In this document: positions 41,833 through 50,552 of the stretch, in pieces
Position numbering within the stretch: position 1 is the stretch's first letter
Layout of the letters: each line of letters begins with the position of its first letter
DNA from: Methylobacterium durans
GTDB taxonomy: Bacteria > Pseudomonadota > Alphaproteobacteria > Rhizobiales > Beijerinckiaceae
DNA length: 64,000 nucleotides
Assembly (NCBI RefSeq): GCF_003173715.1
Contig: NZ_CP029550.1
Span: forward strand, 1,302,001 to 1,366,000
Direction: 5' to 3'
Translations under genes and position numbers: made by a program
Notes under the pieces: model-generated
The model's input: only the letters and a program-made list of their open reading frames with translations
Database searches by the model: none
Told to the model about the DNA's origin: nothing

Positions 41833-42690
41833 TCACGGCGCACCCGTCGCGCCTTTTCGGGCGATGAGCAGCTGCTGGACGCCGTTCGCGACCGCGATCA
41901 CCCGGACCTGCGTGAAGCCGAGCCCGTGGGCGAGGGCGACGAGGTACGCCTCGTCATACGCGACCGCCGCCTCGGGATTCTCCAGCGTCTCCACATGGGC
42001 CTGCCCGATCCGGTGCCGGAAGGTGTGCCGGTCCCCGAAGGAACTGGGCGGGTGGTCCATGCTGAACACGAACATCGCCATCACGCCGCCCGGCTTCAGC
42101 ACGCGAAAGGCTTCCCGCGTGTAGTTCTCGACCTCCGGCTGGAGCAGGTGCGTGTAGAGCGAGGTCGAGAAGACGAGATCGGCCGAGGCGTCCGCGATCG
42201 GCAGGTCGAAGCCGCCGCTGCGCGCCGTCGCGTTCCGGTAGGTCGCGCTCTCATGCGTCGAATTGATGAAGGTGAAGCGCTCGGCGTCGAAATTCGCCCG
42301 GCACCAGGCGAGCATCTCCTCGTCGATGTCGATGCCGTGGTAATGGCCCTGGAAGCGCTCGCCGCTGAAGGCGTAGTCGCGGATGTGATGGGCGAACCGG
42401 CCGCAGCCGCAGCCGATGTCCACGATCACCGAGGCCGGCGAGATGAAGCCGTTCGCCAGCATGTAGAGCCAGAAGTTCTTGCCGGCCGTCAGGTAGCCGA
42501 TCTGGTTGGCGAAGACGCTGTTCCCGACGCCGACGCGGATGCGCATGTAGTTCGGCGGGATCTTGCGCAGATCAGGAAAAATCAGCGCCGGGATGATGTC
42601 CATCAAACCGGATGCGAACTTGAAGAAGGGGTTGTAGGTCAACGTCGCTGCCGAGGGGACGACCCTGCGCAGATGTCGGTTGAACCCCAT
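41833..42690 (-). CDS. class I SAM-dependent methyltransferase
   Basis: 285 residues from ATG 42690, which has GGAGG five bases upstream; ATG 42729 would add 13. The SAM-binding motif I is PASVIVDIGCGCGRFAHHIR (about residue 90), followed by YHGIDIDEEMLAWCRANF (motif II acidic residue), DASADLVFSTSLYTHLLQPE and EAFRVLKPGGVMAMFVFSMD. It transfers a methyl from SAM to an acceptor that the sequence does not identify. Runs convergent to the small secreted protein gene and follows the MarR gene on the same strand with a 115-base gap. Confidence 0.85.
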   Translation of the reverse strand: MGFNRHLRRVVPSAATLTYNPFFKFASGLMDIIPALIFPDLRKIPPNYMRIRVGVGNSVFANQIGYLTAGKNFWLYMLANGFISPASVIVDIGCGCGRFAHHIRDYAFSGERFQGHYHGIDIDEEMLAWCRANFDAERFTFINSTHESATYRNATARSGGFDLPIADASADLVFSTSLYTHLLQPEVENYTREAFRVLKPGGVMAMFVFSMDHPPSSFGDRHTFRHRIGQAHVETLENPEAAVAYDEAYLVALAHGLGFTQVRVIAVANGVQQLLIARKGATGAP

Positions 42691-42805
42691 TCCGTCCTCC
42701 GCGGCTGCCACGATACGCTCCGGCGGCATCGTCGGCCGCCTTCCGCGAAGCATCATCTGCGCCAGGACTTCGTCGCGCGTTCGGGCGTCCCGAACCGGGC
42801 GGAGC

Positions 42806-43264
42806 CTATCCTTCCGCCGGGTCGGCCCCGGCCGCGACGCGGTCGCGGAACGCGCGGGAGGCCAGAACGGCGTGCACCGCGCGGAGTTCCGCCGCGCGCT
42901 CCGGCCCGAAGGCCGCCTCGAAGCGCTCCTGCACGCCGCGCCACAGGGCCGTGGTTTCGCCGAGCTTCGCGCGCCCGAGATCGGTCAGGATCACCCGCCG
43001 GGCCCGCCGGTCCCGCGCGTCCGGGACGAGGCGGAGATAGCCGTCCCGCGTCAGCGGCTTCAGGGTGTGCCCGAGGCCCGACAGATCCATCACGAGGGCG
43101 TCGGCGAGTTCGCCCATCGTCGGCGTGCCCATCCGGGCGACATTCGCCAGGAGGCCGTGCTGCGTGGCCCGCAGGCCGGCCGGCGCCAGGGCCTCGTCGT
43201 AGATCTGGCCGAGGCTGCGCATCGCCTGCCGGAGCAGCGCATTGCTGCACAGGCTCGGATCCAT
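42806..43264 (-). CDS. MarR-family regulator
   Basis: 152 residues from ATG 43264 (GGGGA upstream; longer starts up to 43447 give a poor N-terminus). Winged-helix motifs: LAPAGLRATQHGLLANVARM, PTMGELADALVMDLSGLGHT, LKPLTRDGYLRLVPDARDRR (wing) and ARRVILTDLGRAKL. Such dimers usually sense a small phenolic or oxidant and repress a nearby gene; the methyltransferase downstream and the MFS exporter are candidates. Confidence 0.85.
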   Translation of the reverse strand: MDPSLCSNALLRQAMRSLGQIYDEALAPAGLRATQHGLLANVARMGTPTMGELADALVMDLSGLGHTLKPLTRDGYLRLVPDARDRRARRVILTDLGRAKLGETTALWRGVQERFEAAFGPERAAELRAVHAVLASRAFRDRVAAGADPAEG

Positions 43265-44076
43265 CGCGTCCCCGTTCGCCGATCGCACCACCGTCACGCT
43301 CCCGCGCGGATGGCGCGCGGCCACCCGGTCCCTGATCATATCCGATGACGGAACGGGCGGGTGCCGAAATCGGTCCGCACAGGCCCGGACCGCGGACCCC
43401 GAGGGGCCGGGATGCGGTGCCCACGCCACGCTTCCTCGCTTCATCATGAATGGGTGAACGCCCCGCCCGCGCGATCCGAAGCCTGGAATCCGCCGCCAGG
43501 TGATTCGCGGCCGAGCTGCGCCCGGCCCCCTGCGCGCGCTGGCGAAGACTCTCTTCGGTCAGGCTGACGGCACACGAAGAGCAGTCTTCACAAGTACGCT
43601 TGTGCACCGAAACAGCATCACTCAGCAGAGGGGTACTAGCCTGTTCTAATCACAAAAAATTATTGCAAAACTGTTGGGATTGCCCCAGCAGTTCGAACGT
43701 GCAGTGCTTCAGCGCCCGAGGCACTACAGAGAAACAGATAAACGGAAGATGGGCGCACCGAGTACTTACGTAGGAACCGCAATTCGGTTGAGATCCATGA
43801 GCCCGCACATCGTCAAGATCTTTTCAGACTTTATCGAATGTCTGCGCGTCGCAAGGGGTCTCTTCCTGCAGAAGATCACTCCTCACGGGCATGTGAGGAG
43901 TTTTGTCACCGTCCCAGTGCGCCGGACGGCGAAAATCCGCCGCCCCGCCGCGCGCCGGCCCGTGTCCGACTGACGTCCTTATCCGGCGTCTGGTCTTCGC
44001 AGCGTCCGAACTGATCGGTGATCTTCGCGGGGCACGCCACTCAGCGGCGCGGCTCCGACCAAACAGGGGGCCCAAG
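43265..44076. other. long stretch without a convincing gene; possible small RNA
   Basis: About 800 bases. The part from about 43600 to 43820 is A+T-richer. From about 43660 the plus strand has several local stems (CTGTTGGG with CCCCAGCAG; AGTGC with GCACT) and ends in the strong terminator at 43878-43904. The one long plus frame (43674-43973, TTG start, runs past the terminator) has no ribosome site. A non-coding RNA of about 200-250 bases fits better than a protein. Confidence 0.35.
43878..43904 (+). terminator. Rho-independent terminator
   Basis: ACTCCTCAC-GGGCAT-GTGAGGAGT is a perfect nine-base stem followed by TTT(G). No protein gene on the plus strand precedes it, so it must end an unannotated transcript. 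Confidence 0.75.
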
Positions 44077-44727
44077 GTGAACGAGATCCGTGCCGTCGTC
44101 ATCGATAGCGATCCGCTGTTCCGCACCGGCGTCGCCTACACCCTGAACGGCGAGGCCGACATCGCGGTCGTCGGAGAGGGCGCGTCGGCGTCCGACGCGT
44201 TCCGCCTCGCGGCCGACCTGAAGCCGAGCGTCATCGTCCTCGACATCGGGATACTCGGCGGCGGCGCGGAGGCGGTCGAGACCCTCGTCGCCCATTGCGC
44301 CGACGTGAAGATCCTGATGCTGACGAGCATCGTGGACGACCAGCAGGTCTGCGCCGCGATGCAGGGCGGCGCCTGGGGCTACGTACTCAAGGGCGTCAGC
44401 GGCCCGGAACTGGTGCAATCCGTGCGGGTGATTCACCGTGGCGAGCGCTACGTCACGCCGGCGCTGGCCGCCCGCCTCTTCGCCAAGCCGCGGAACCCGG
44501 CCCCGAGGCCCGAGCAGACCCTGTTCTCGAGCCTGACCGGCCGCGAGGAGCAGATCCTGACGCTGCTGGCGGAGGGGCTGAGCAACAAGGAGATCGGCGG
44601 GCGCCTCGAGATCAGCGAGAAGACGGTCAAGCATTACCTGACCATCATCCTCGACAAGCTCAACGTCCGGAACCGCGTGCAGGCCGCCCTCTTGGCCTAC
44701 AACCGCTCGAACCTCGTCGGCCACTGA
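44077..44727 (+). CDS. orphan LuxR/NarL-type response regulator
   Basis: 216 residues from GTG 44077 (VNEIRAVVIDSDPLFRTGV), with AGGGGG upstream. Receiver domain with phospho-acceptor Asp in VIVLDIGILGG near residue 54 and the conserved Lys in GYVLKGVSGPEL; C-terminal HTH (LTGREEQILTLLAEGLSNKE, then LEISEKTVKHYLTIILDKLN). No kinase gene is nearby. It lies 218 bases before the multicopper oxidase gene in the same direction, and is a reasonable candidate to read the repeated motif found before the oxidase, peroxidase and RTX genes. Confidence 0.88.
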   Translation: MNEIRAVVIDSDPLFRTGVAYTLNGEADIAVVGEGASASDAFRLAADLKPSVIVLDIGILGGGAEAVETLVAHCADVKILMLTSIVDDQQVCAAMQGGAWGYVLKGVSGPELVQSVRVIHRGERYVTPALAARLFAKPRNPAPRPEQTLFSSLTGREEQILTLLAEGLSNKEIGGRLEISEKTVKHYLTIILDKLNVRNRVQAALLAYNRSNLVGH

Positions 44728-44790
44728 GCGCGCGCGCCGAACGCTCGCGCACCGGGCCCCGCACCTCCGCCGCCCCGCGCGGCGGGGTGC

Positions 44791-44814
44791 GGGGCCCGCG
44801 CGATTCCGGGCCCC
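44791..44814 (+). terminator. hairpin after the response regulator
   Basis: GGGGCCCG (44791-44798) and CGGGCCCC (44807-44814) form a perfect eight-base stem, eight-base loop, between the regulator and the oxidase gene. Confidence 0.45.
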
Positions 44815-44826
44815 GGCGCCCGATCA

Positions 44827-44880
44827 GACCAAGGTCGGAACCGGATTAGGACCTAGGCCCCGCAGAGCGCTGGTCCTTGG
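44827..44880. promoter_or_regulatory. repeated GACCAAGGTCGGA motif upstream of the multicopper oxidase
   Basis: GACCAAGGTCGGAA at 44827-44840, a variant TTAGGACCTAGG around 44847, and GGTCCTTGG (inverted copy) at 44872-44880, 65-118 bases before the oxidase start. Matches the blocks at 39785-39838 and 50412-50479. Confidence 0.55.
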
Positions 44881-44944
44881 TTGGTATTCAGGCGGCCTCG
44901 ACTGTCTAGGATCCGAACATCGCAGTTCTTTGGGAACGGCTGCC

Positions 44945-47395
44945 ATGTTTCTGGACCGCAAAACGACCTCTCGGATCCGTATGCAGGAGGCCGAGCGCGC
45001 CCGCGAGAACCGGCTGGAGATCGTCAAGGCGCACTCGCATGGCGAGATCACCAAGCGCGACATGTTCCGCTGGGGTCTCTACGGCGCGAGCGGCCTGATC
45101 GCGGCCAAGCACGGGCTCAGCCCCTTCGTGCGCAGCGCCTACGCGGCCGTGCCGACGGGGACCCCGGCGAGCCCGCTCTTCGGCGCCCAGAAATTCCACG
45201 AGCCCCTGAACCGCGCGGTGGTGCAGCCGCGCATCCCGCTCGTGGCCGCGGCTGGCAGCGACGACGTGATCTGGCTCGACGCGAATGGCCGGCCCTACGC
45301 GAACGAGTTGCCGGGCCGGCGCCTGTCCTACCACGACGAGTGGAGCAAGAAGGGCGCGAACTGGCAGCGCCTCTCGAACCCGCTGACCGGCCGCGGCCCC
45401 TGCGAGGGCCGCCCGCCGGGCGAGTTCTTCGCCCACCAGCGCTGGTCGAAGGATCCGACGAGCTCGAACCGCGACCTGTTCCCGAAGGTCGGCTACATCA
45501 TGTCCCTCGGGCAGTGCCAGTCGAGCACCAAGTATTGCAACGAGATGCCGGCGCAGAACGCCAACGCGATGTGGTCGTTCGGGCCGCGCCAGCCGGGCTG
45601 GCGGGGGTCGAACGCGGGCTCGCGTCTCGGCTACGGCGCGCCCTGCCTGATCAAGGCGCGCTACGGCGAGCCGATGCTCACCCGCATCTACAACGACCTC
45701 CCGGTCGACCGCACCCAGAACGGCGGCTTCGGCCGCAACGAGATCTCGACCCATTTCCACAACGCGCATAACGGCGCGGAGAGCGACGGCGCCTGCAACG
45801 CCTACCACTTCCCCGGCACGTTCTACGATTACCACTGGGGCACCACCCTGGCGCGGCGGGACATGCCGAGTATCCGCGCCTTCAACGACCCGCTCTACCA
45901 GAAGAAGGCCTCGGGCCCGACCGACGACGGCGGCCTGATGATGGTCGAGGGCGATTACCGCGAATTGCAGGGCACCCTGTGGTTCCACGACCACCGGTTC
46001 TTCTTCACGGCCGAGAACGTGCACAAGGGCAATTTCGCCCTCTGCAATTACTACAGCGGGCCGGACCGGGCCAGCACCGGCATCAGGGACGGCGTGAACC
46101 TGCTGCTGCCGAGTGGTGATTCGCTGCCCTGGGGCAACCAGGATTTCGACGTGAACCTCGCCGTCTCCAACCCGGCCTTCGACAAGGACGGCCAGCTCTT
46201 CTTCGACATCTTCGACACGGACGGCTTCCTCGGCGACATTCTGGCCGTCAACGGCAGCTACTACCCCTACATGGAGGTGCTGCCGCGCCGGTACCGCTTC
46301 CGCATCCTCAACGCGTCGATGTCGCGCTTCATCAAGCTCGCCGTCGCCGTCAACAATGCCCGCTCCTACTCGTCGGGCACGACGGTGCCGATCTGGTTCA
46401 TCGCCAACGACGGCAACCTCGTCGTCAACCCCATCCAGATCACGGAACTGGACGAGCAGGGCGTCGCCGAGCGCTACGACATCGTCATCGACTTCTCGGC
46501 CTTCGCCGACGGTGACAGCATCTACCTAGTCAACCTGCTGCAGCAGACGGCGGGCATGAAGCCGGACGGCGCAGTCTCCATGTCGAACGCCCTGAAGGGG
46601 GTGGCCGCCGACCCGTGCGTCGGCCCGATCATGGAGTTCCGGGTCCGCAAGGGCGGTATCAAGAGCGTCGACGACCCGAGCCGGACCTACCAGGGCACCG
46701 AGATCGACGGCAGCGCCGATTTCACGAATGCGGACTGGAAGAGCGGGCTGAAGACCCTGACCACCCAGATTCCCGTCGTCGCCCCCGTGCGCGAGCGCGT
46801 CATCGAGTTCAACCGCGCCGGCGGCGGCGATTCCCGCGACCCGAAGACCGGCCAGTGCATTCCCGAATGCGGGGACATCGAGTCCTTCCCCTGGGCGGTC
46901 CGCATCAATGGGCAGGCCGCGCACTCGCTGAACGCAAACCGCATCGGCGCCCTGGTGCCGAAGCCCGGCGAGGTCGAGTACTGGACCCTCGTCAACGGCG
47001 GCACCGGCTGGGACCACCCGATCCACCTCCATTTCGAGGAGGGCATCACCCTCGACCGCGGCGGCGCCTCGATCGGCCCGATGGAGAAGCTCGTGCGCAA
47101 GGACGTCTGGCGCCTGCGCCCCGGCGGCACCGTACGCTTCCAGGTCCGCTTCGGCGAGTTCGGCGGCTCCTACGTGAACCATTGCCACAACACGGTCCAC
47201 GAGGATTTCGCGATGCTGCTGCGCTACCAGCTCCTGACCCCGGCGCCAAACGATCCGGATTACGTGAAGACGGGCAGCCGGCCGCACTGGCAGATCTCGA
47301 ACACGCCGATCCCCTCGCCCGACGGCGTCACCTTCCGCGTGCCGGAGGTGCTGCCCGAGGCCCAGCCGACCTTCAAGCCGCCGGGCCGCGCCTGA
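44945..47395 (+). CDS. large exported multicopper oxidase
   Basis: 816 residues from ATG 44945. A Lys-Arg-Asp-Met-Phe sequence before a hydrophobic stretch (KRDMFRWGLYGASGLIAAKH, residues 39-58) looks like a Tat-type signal. Copper ligands are complete: STHFHNAHNG (about residue 268), WFHDHRFFFTAENVHKG (about 345), HPIHLHFEEG (about 691) and HCHNTVHEDFAM (about 746), giving the trinuclear site and a type 1 site with Met. It oxidises a substrate and reduces O2 to water outside the cytoplasm. Length and context are closer to proteins linked to metal oxidation than to small laccases, but the substrate is not shown. The SCO-cytochrome gene follows after 56 bases. Confidence 0.88.
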   Translation: MFLDRKTTSRIRMQEAERARENRLEIVKAHSHGEITKRDMFRWGLYGASGLIAAKHGLSPFVRSAYAAVPTGTPASPLFGAQKFHEPLNRAVVQPRIPLVAAAGSDDVIWLDANGRPYANELPGRRLSYHDEWSKKGANWQRLSNPLTGRGPCEGRPPGEFFAHQRWSKDPTSSNRDLFPKVGYIMSLGQCQSSTKYCNEMPAQNANAMWSFGPRQPGWRGSNAGSRLGYGAPCLIKARYGEPMLTRIYNDLPVDRTQNGGFGRNEISTHFHNAHNGAESDGACNAYHFPGTFYDYHWGTTLARRDMPSIRAFNDPLYQKKASGPTDDGGLMMVEGDYRELQGTLWFHDHRFFFTAENVHKGNFALCNYYSGPDRASTGIRDGVNLLLPSGDSLPWGNQDFDVNLAVSNPAFDKDGQLFFDIFDTDGFLGDILAVNGSYYPYMEVLPRRYRFRILNASMSRFIKLAVAVNNARSYSSGTTVPIWFIANDGNLVVNPIQITELDEQGVAERYDIVIDFSAFADGDSIYLVNLLQQTAGMKPDGAVSMSNALKGVAADPCVGPIMEFRVRKGGIKSVDDPSRTYQGTEIDGSADFTNADWKSGLKTLTTQIPVVAPVRERVIEFNRAGGGDSRDPKTGQCIPECGDIESFPWAVRINGQAAHSLNANRIGALVPKPGEVEYWTLVNGGTGWDHPIHLHFEEGITLDRGGASIGPMEKLVRKDVWRLRPGGTVRFQVRFGEFGGSYVNHCHNTVHEDFAMLLRYQLLTPAPNDPDYVKTGSRPHWQISNTPIPSPDGVTFRVPEVLPEAQPTFKPPGRA

Positions 47396-47451
47396 CGCGA
47401 CGCGGGCGGCCGACACCCCGGCCGCTCTCCTCCAGCGAGAGAGCCAATCCC

Positions 47452-48491
47452 ATGTTCCGGATTCTGACGCGCGCCTCGCTGATCGCGGGCGCGGCCCTGA
47501 CCCTGCTCGCGGGGAGCCCGTCGCTTGCGGGCACGCGCTGGGGGAGGGCTACCTGCCGGACGTGGCGCTCACCGACCAGGACGGGCAGAGCCGCCGCTTC
47601 TACTCCGACGTGCTGAAAGGCCGGATCGCCGTCATCGCCTTCATCTACACGAGCTGCCGCGACATCTGCCCCGTCGTCACCGCCCGCCTCACCCAGGTCC
47701 AGGACAAGCTCGCACACGACAAGCTCGCACACGACAAGCTCGCACACGACAAGGGCGCCCAGGACAAGGGCGCGGAGGCGGCCGAGCCCGTCTTCGTGGC
47801 CATCAGCATCGATCCCCTCACCGACACCCCCGCCCGCCTCAAGGCCTACGCCGACGCCTTCGGCGCCGGGCCCGGATGGACCTTCCTCACCGGCCAGCCC
47901 GAGGCCATCGCGCTGGTGCGCCACAAGCTCGGCGAGCGCAGCCAGAAGCTGGTCGAGCACAGCCGCACCCTGCTGCTCTACAACGACGCCACCGGCGAGT
48001 GGGCCCGCGACTCCGCCTTCGGCGACCTCACCGTGCTCGCCGCCACCATCCGCGCCATGAACCCCGCCTTCAGCGCCGGCCGCACCGGCGGGGCCGCAAT
48101 CGGCGAGGCGAGCCTGGCCACCGACCTGCCCGGCCAGAGCCTGTTCCTGAAGACCTGCGCGGCCTGCCACACGATCGGCCAGGGCGCCCGCGTCGGGCCG
48201 GACCTGGCCGGCATCGGCGCCCGGCGCTCCCGCGACTGGCTCACCGCCTACATCACCGACCCGCAGCGGCTGCGCGCGGCGGGCGACGCGGCCGCCCTCG
48301 ATCTCGCCCGGGCCTTCCCGTCCGTGCGCATGCCCAACCTCGCGCTCTCGGAGGCCGACGCCGCCGACGTGCTCGCCTATCTCGAGGCCCGCACCTACGC
48401 CGCCCAGGAGGCGGAGAAGGACGCCGAGAAGGACGCCGCCCGCGAGGCGAGCGCCGGGGACCACCATCACCACCATCATCACCACCACTGA
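47452..48491 (+). CDS. SCO1/SenC copper chaperone fused to cytochrome c, His-rich tail, frame broken
   Basis: About 346 residues. Signal peptide from ATG 47452 (MFRILTRASLIAGAALTLLA). After a frame break near 47530 (one base missing) the SCO domain follows: FIYTSCRDICPVVTARL with the copper-binding CxxxC and FVAISIDPLTDTPARLKAY. A charged 15-base repeat lies inside it. A cytochrome c domain comes next (LFLKTCAACHTIGQGARVGP with CxxCH, Met in VRMPNLALSEADA). The C-terminus is a Lys/Glu/Asp-rich linker ending in nine or ten consecutive His. Probably delivers or shuttles copper and electrons for the multicopper oxidase just upstream, in the periplasm. Confidence 0.85.
47703..47777 (+). repeat. 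15-base tandem repeat in the SCO gene
   Basis: Three exact copies of GACAAGCTCGCACAC (47703-47747) followed by two degenerate copies (to 47777), coding for DKLAH three times, then DKGAQ and DKGAE. It inserts a flexible charged loop into the SCO fold and is a likely place for copy-number change. Confidence 0.85.
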
Positions 48492-48526
48492 GGCGGCAGG
48501 CCCGTGCCGGGAGGGAGCGCCACGCC

Positions 48527-49131
48527 ATGACCGACCCCATCACCGCCAGCCCGGACGAGCCTCGCGCCCGCGCCGCGCGCCGCGCTGCTCGCCAAGGCTC
48601 TCGCCGCGCCGCGCGCCAAGCCGGCTTCACCCTGGTCGAGGTCATCGTCGTGCTCTCGATCATGGGCCTGATCATGAGCCTGGTCGGCCCGCGCGTGCTC
48701 GGCTACCTCACCGAGTCCAAGGCCAAGACCGCCCGCATCCAGGTCGAGACCCTGTCCAGCGCCGTCGAGCTGTTCTTCATCGACAACGGCCGCTACCCCC
48801 TCGACGGCGAGGGCCTGCAGGCCCTGGTCAGCCCGCCGGGCGGGCTCGCCTCCTGGAACGGCCCCTACCTCAAGGGCGCGGCCGTGCCCAAGGATCCCTG
48901 GGGCCGGCCCTACCTCTACGCCTCGCCCGACCGCGGCCGCAGCTTCCTGATCACCGTCACGGGCCAGGACCGCGAGGCCGACCCGCGCGCCCGCGCCCCC
49001 GCCCCGCCGCGCCCGCCCTCACCCCCGCCATCGCCCCGACAGGCCCCGCCCTGCCCGGCGGCGGGCGCCAGGCCGACCTCTCGCGATCCGACCTCTCGCG
49101 GTCCGACCCCTCCGGGAGGGCCGCCGAATGA
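48527..49131 (+). CDS. gspG: type II secretion major pseudopilin, GspG-like
   Basis: ATG 48527 follows GGGAGGGAG. A basic leader of about 32 residues ends in the prepilin peptidase site AG|FTLVEVIVVLSIMGLIMS. The body has the GspG signature (VETLSSAVELFFIDNGRYPL, GLQALVSPPGGLASWNGPYL, VPKDPWGRPYLYASPDRGRS). The C-terminal part after about 48960 reads as Pro/Arg-rich in this frame; if one base is missing, the frame ends at the TGA 49129-49131 that overlaps the next ATG, as expected for coupled genes. I give that end, but the C-terminus is uncertain. It would form a pseudopilus that helps export proteins across the outer membrane. Confidence 0.72.
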
Positions 49132-50339
49132 CCCCCTCCGGACCCGTGCCGGGCGCCCGCCAAGCCGAACGTCAAGCCGAACGTCACGCCGGGCGCCGGG
49201 CGCGGCTCGCCGCCCCGCTCGCGGCGCTGGCCGGCTGGTGGCGGGCCGAGCTGCAGGCGGGCCTGTCCGCCCTGCGCCCCGCCGCCGGCACCCCCGCGGC
49301 CCCGCCCCGCCCCCCTTGCGCCTGCGCCTGCGGCCCGACGCGGAGGGGCTCGGCCTCAGCCTGCGCACGCCCCGGGCCGAGCTCCACGCCGAGCGCATCA
49401 CCTGGGCCGAGTACGCCCCGGCCCGGCTCGACCGGGCCCGGGCCCGGGCGGCGGCCGCGGCCGGCGGCCGGGCGGTGCCGCTGAGCCTGGCGCTGCCGCA
49501 CGCGGTCGGGCGCTCCTTGAGCCTGCCGCGGCGGGCGCTGGCGCAGGCCGAGGCGATCGTGCGGGCCGAGATCCTCCGCAAGACGCCGCTGCGGCCGGAG
49601 GACATCGCGCTGGCCTGCGCGGTGGCGCCGAACGGCCCCGAGCGGGTGCGGGTGCACTACCTCGTGGTGCCGGCCAGCCTCCTCGACCGGACGCTGGCCC
49701 GGCTCGGGCTGGCGCGCGCCGCGATCGCCAGCCTGGAGGGTGTCGCCGGCCCGGAGGGTGGCGCCGGCCCGGAGGATGGCGCCAGCCCGGAGGACGCGGA
49801 GGCCGGCGGCCCGGTGCTGCCGTTCGGGCGGCGCAGGCCCGGCCCGGCCCGCGGCGGGGCGGGCCGCGCTCGGCCTCGGCGCGGCCTGCCTGGCGCTGGC
49901 GCTGACCGGCTTCTGCGGGCTGGCCGGGCGGCAGGCGGCGCTGATCGGCGCGCTCGAGGCGCAGATGGCGGCGATGGACGCGCCGGCGCGGGGCTCGGCC
50001 GAGCGGCTGCGCAGCGTCTACGGGCTGATCGGCGCGGCGGGCGAGCTGGCGCGGCTGCGGGAGGCGCCGGGCGTGGTGGCGGTGTGGGAGGAGCTGGCGC
50101 GGCTGTTGCCGGCCACGACCTACCTGACCGAGATCCAGGTGACGGGCGCCGGCGTGGAGCTGTCCGGCTACAGCGAGGCGGCGGCCGAGCTGATCGCCCG
50201 GCTGCAGGGCTCGCACCTGCTGCAGAACCCCACGCTCTCCGGCCCGATCGTGTTCGACAAGGCCCGCGCCCGCGAGCGCTTCGCCCTCCGCGCCACCTTC
50301 CGCCAGACCCGCCTCCCCGAGGAGATCCTCACACCATGA
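49128..50339 (+). CDS. PilN/GspL-like assembly protein, two compensating frame breaks
   Basis: About 403 residues from ATG 49128 (GGAGGG upstream, ATGA overlap with the pseudopilin gene). The N-terminal part (WWRAELQAGLSAL) is in one frame. The centre (PLRLRLRPDAEGLGLSLRTP, then LPRRALAQAEAIVRAEILRK) is in another from about 49310, in a C-rich run. After about 49855 the first frame resumes with one membrane segment (ALGLGAACLALALTGFCGLA) and a PilN-type periplasmic domain (PATTYLTEIQVTGAGVELSG, then LIARLQGSHLLQNPTL). GspL/PilN proteins link the secretion ATPase to the pseudopilus. No gspD, E or F gene is in the window. Confidence 0.68.
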
Positions 50340-50343
50340 GAGC

Positions 50344-50365
50344 CGGCCGGCCCCCGGGCCGGCCG
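50344..50365 (+). terminator. strong hairpin after the PilN-like gene
   Basis: CGGCCGGCCC and GGGCCGGCCG pair perfectly over ten bases with a two-base centre, four bases past the stop codon. No T run follows. Confidence 0.55.
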
Positions 50366-50411
50366 AGCGCGGCGGGTTCGGACCTTCGGCGAAGCGCTTA
50401 GGATCGGGATC

Positions 50412-50479
50412 GGACCAAGGTCCGACGCGCGCTCAGACCATTGAAGATCATTCCGCCGGACCTTTGCATGTATTGGTCC
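50412..50479. promoter_or_regulatory. repeated GGACCAAGGTCCGA motif upstream of the peroxidase
   Basis: GGACCAAGGTCCGACG at 50412-50427 (GGACC-AA-GGTCC is itself an inverted repeat), then CAGACCATTG near 50434, GGACCTTTGC at 50458-50467 and TTGGTCC at 50473-50479, 75-140 bases before the peroxidase start. Same motif as at 39785-39838 and 44827-44880. Confidence 0.6.
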
Positions 50480-50552
50480 CGGTGCTCCCCGTGAAAAATT
50501 CCCCTCAGCGCAGATAGAGCGCGGATCTTCCGAAAGTAACGGAGGGGCTGTC

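Noticed and set aside
43674..43973. 99-codon plus-strand frame as a protein gene
   Set aside because: TTG start without ribosome site and it reads straight through the strong terminator at 43878-43904.
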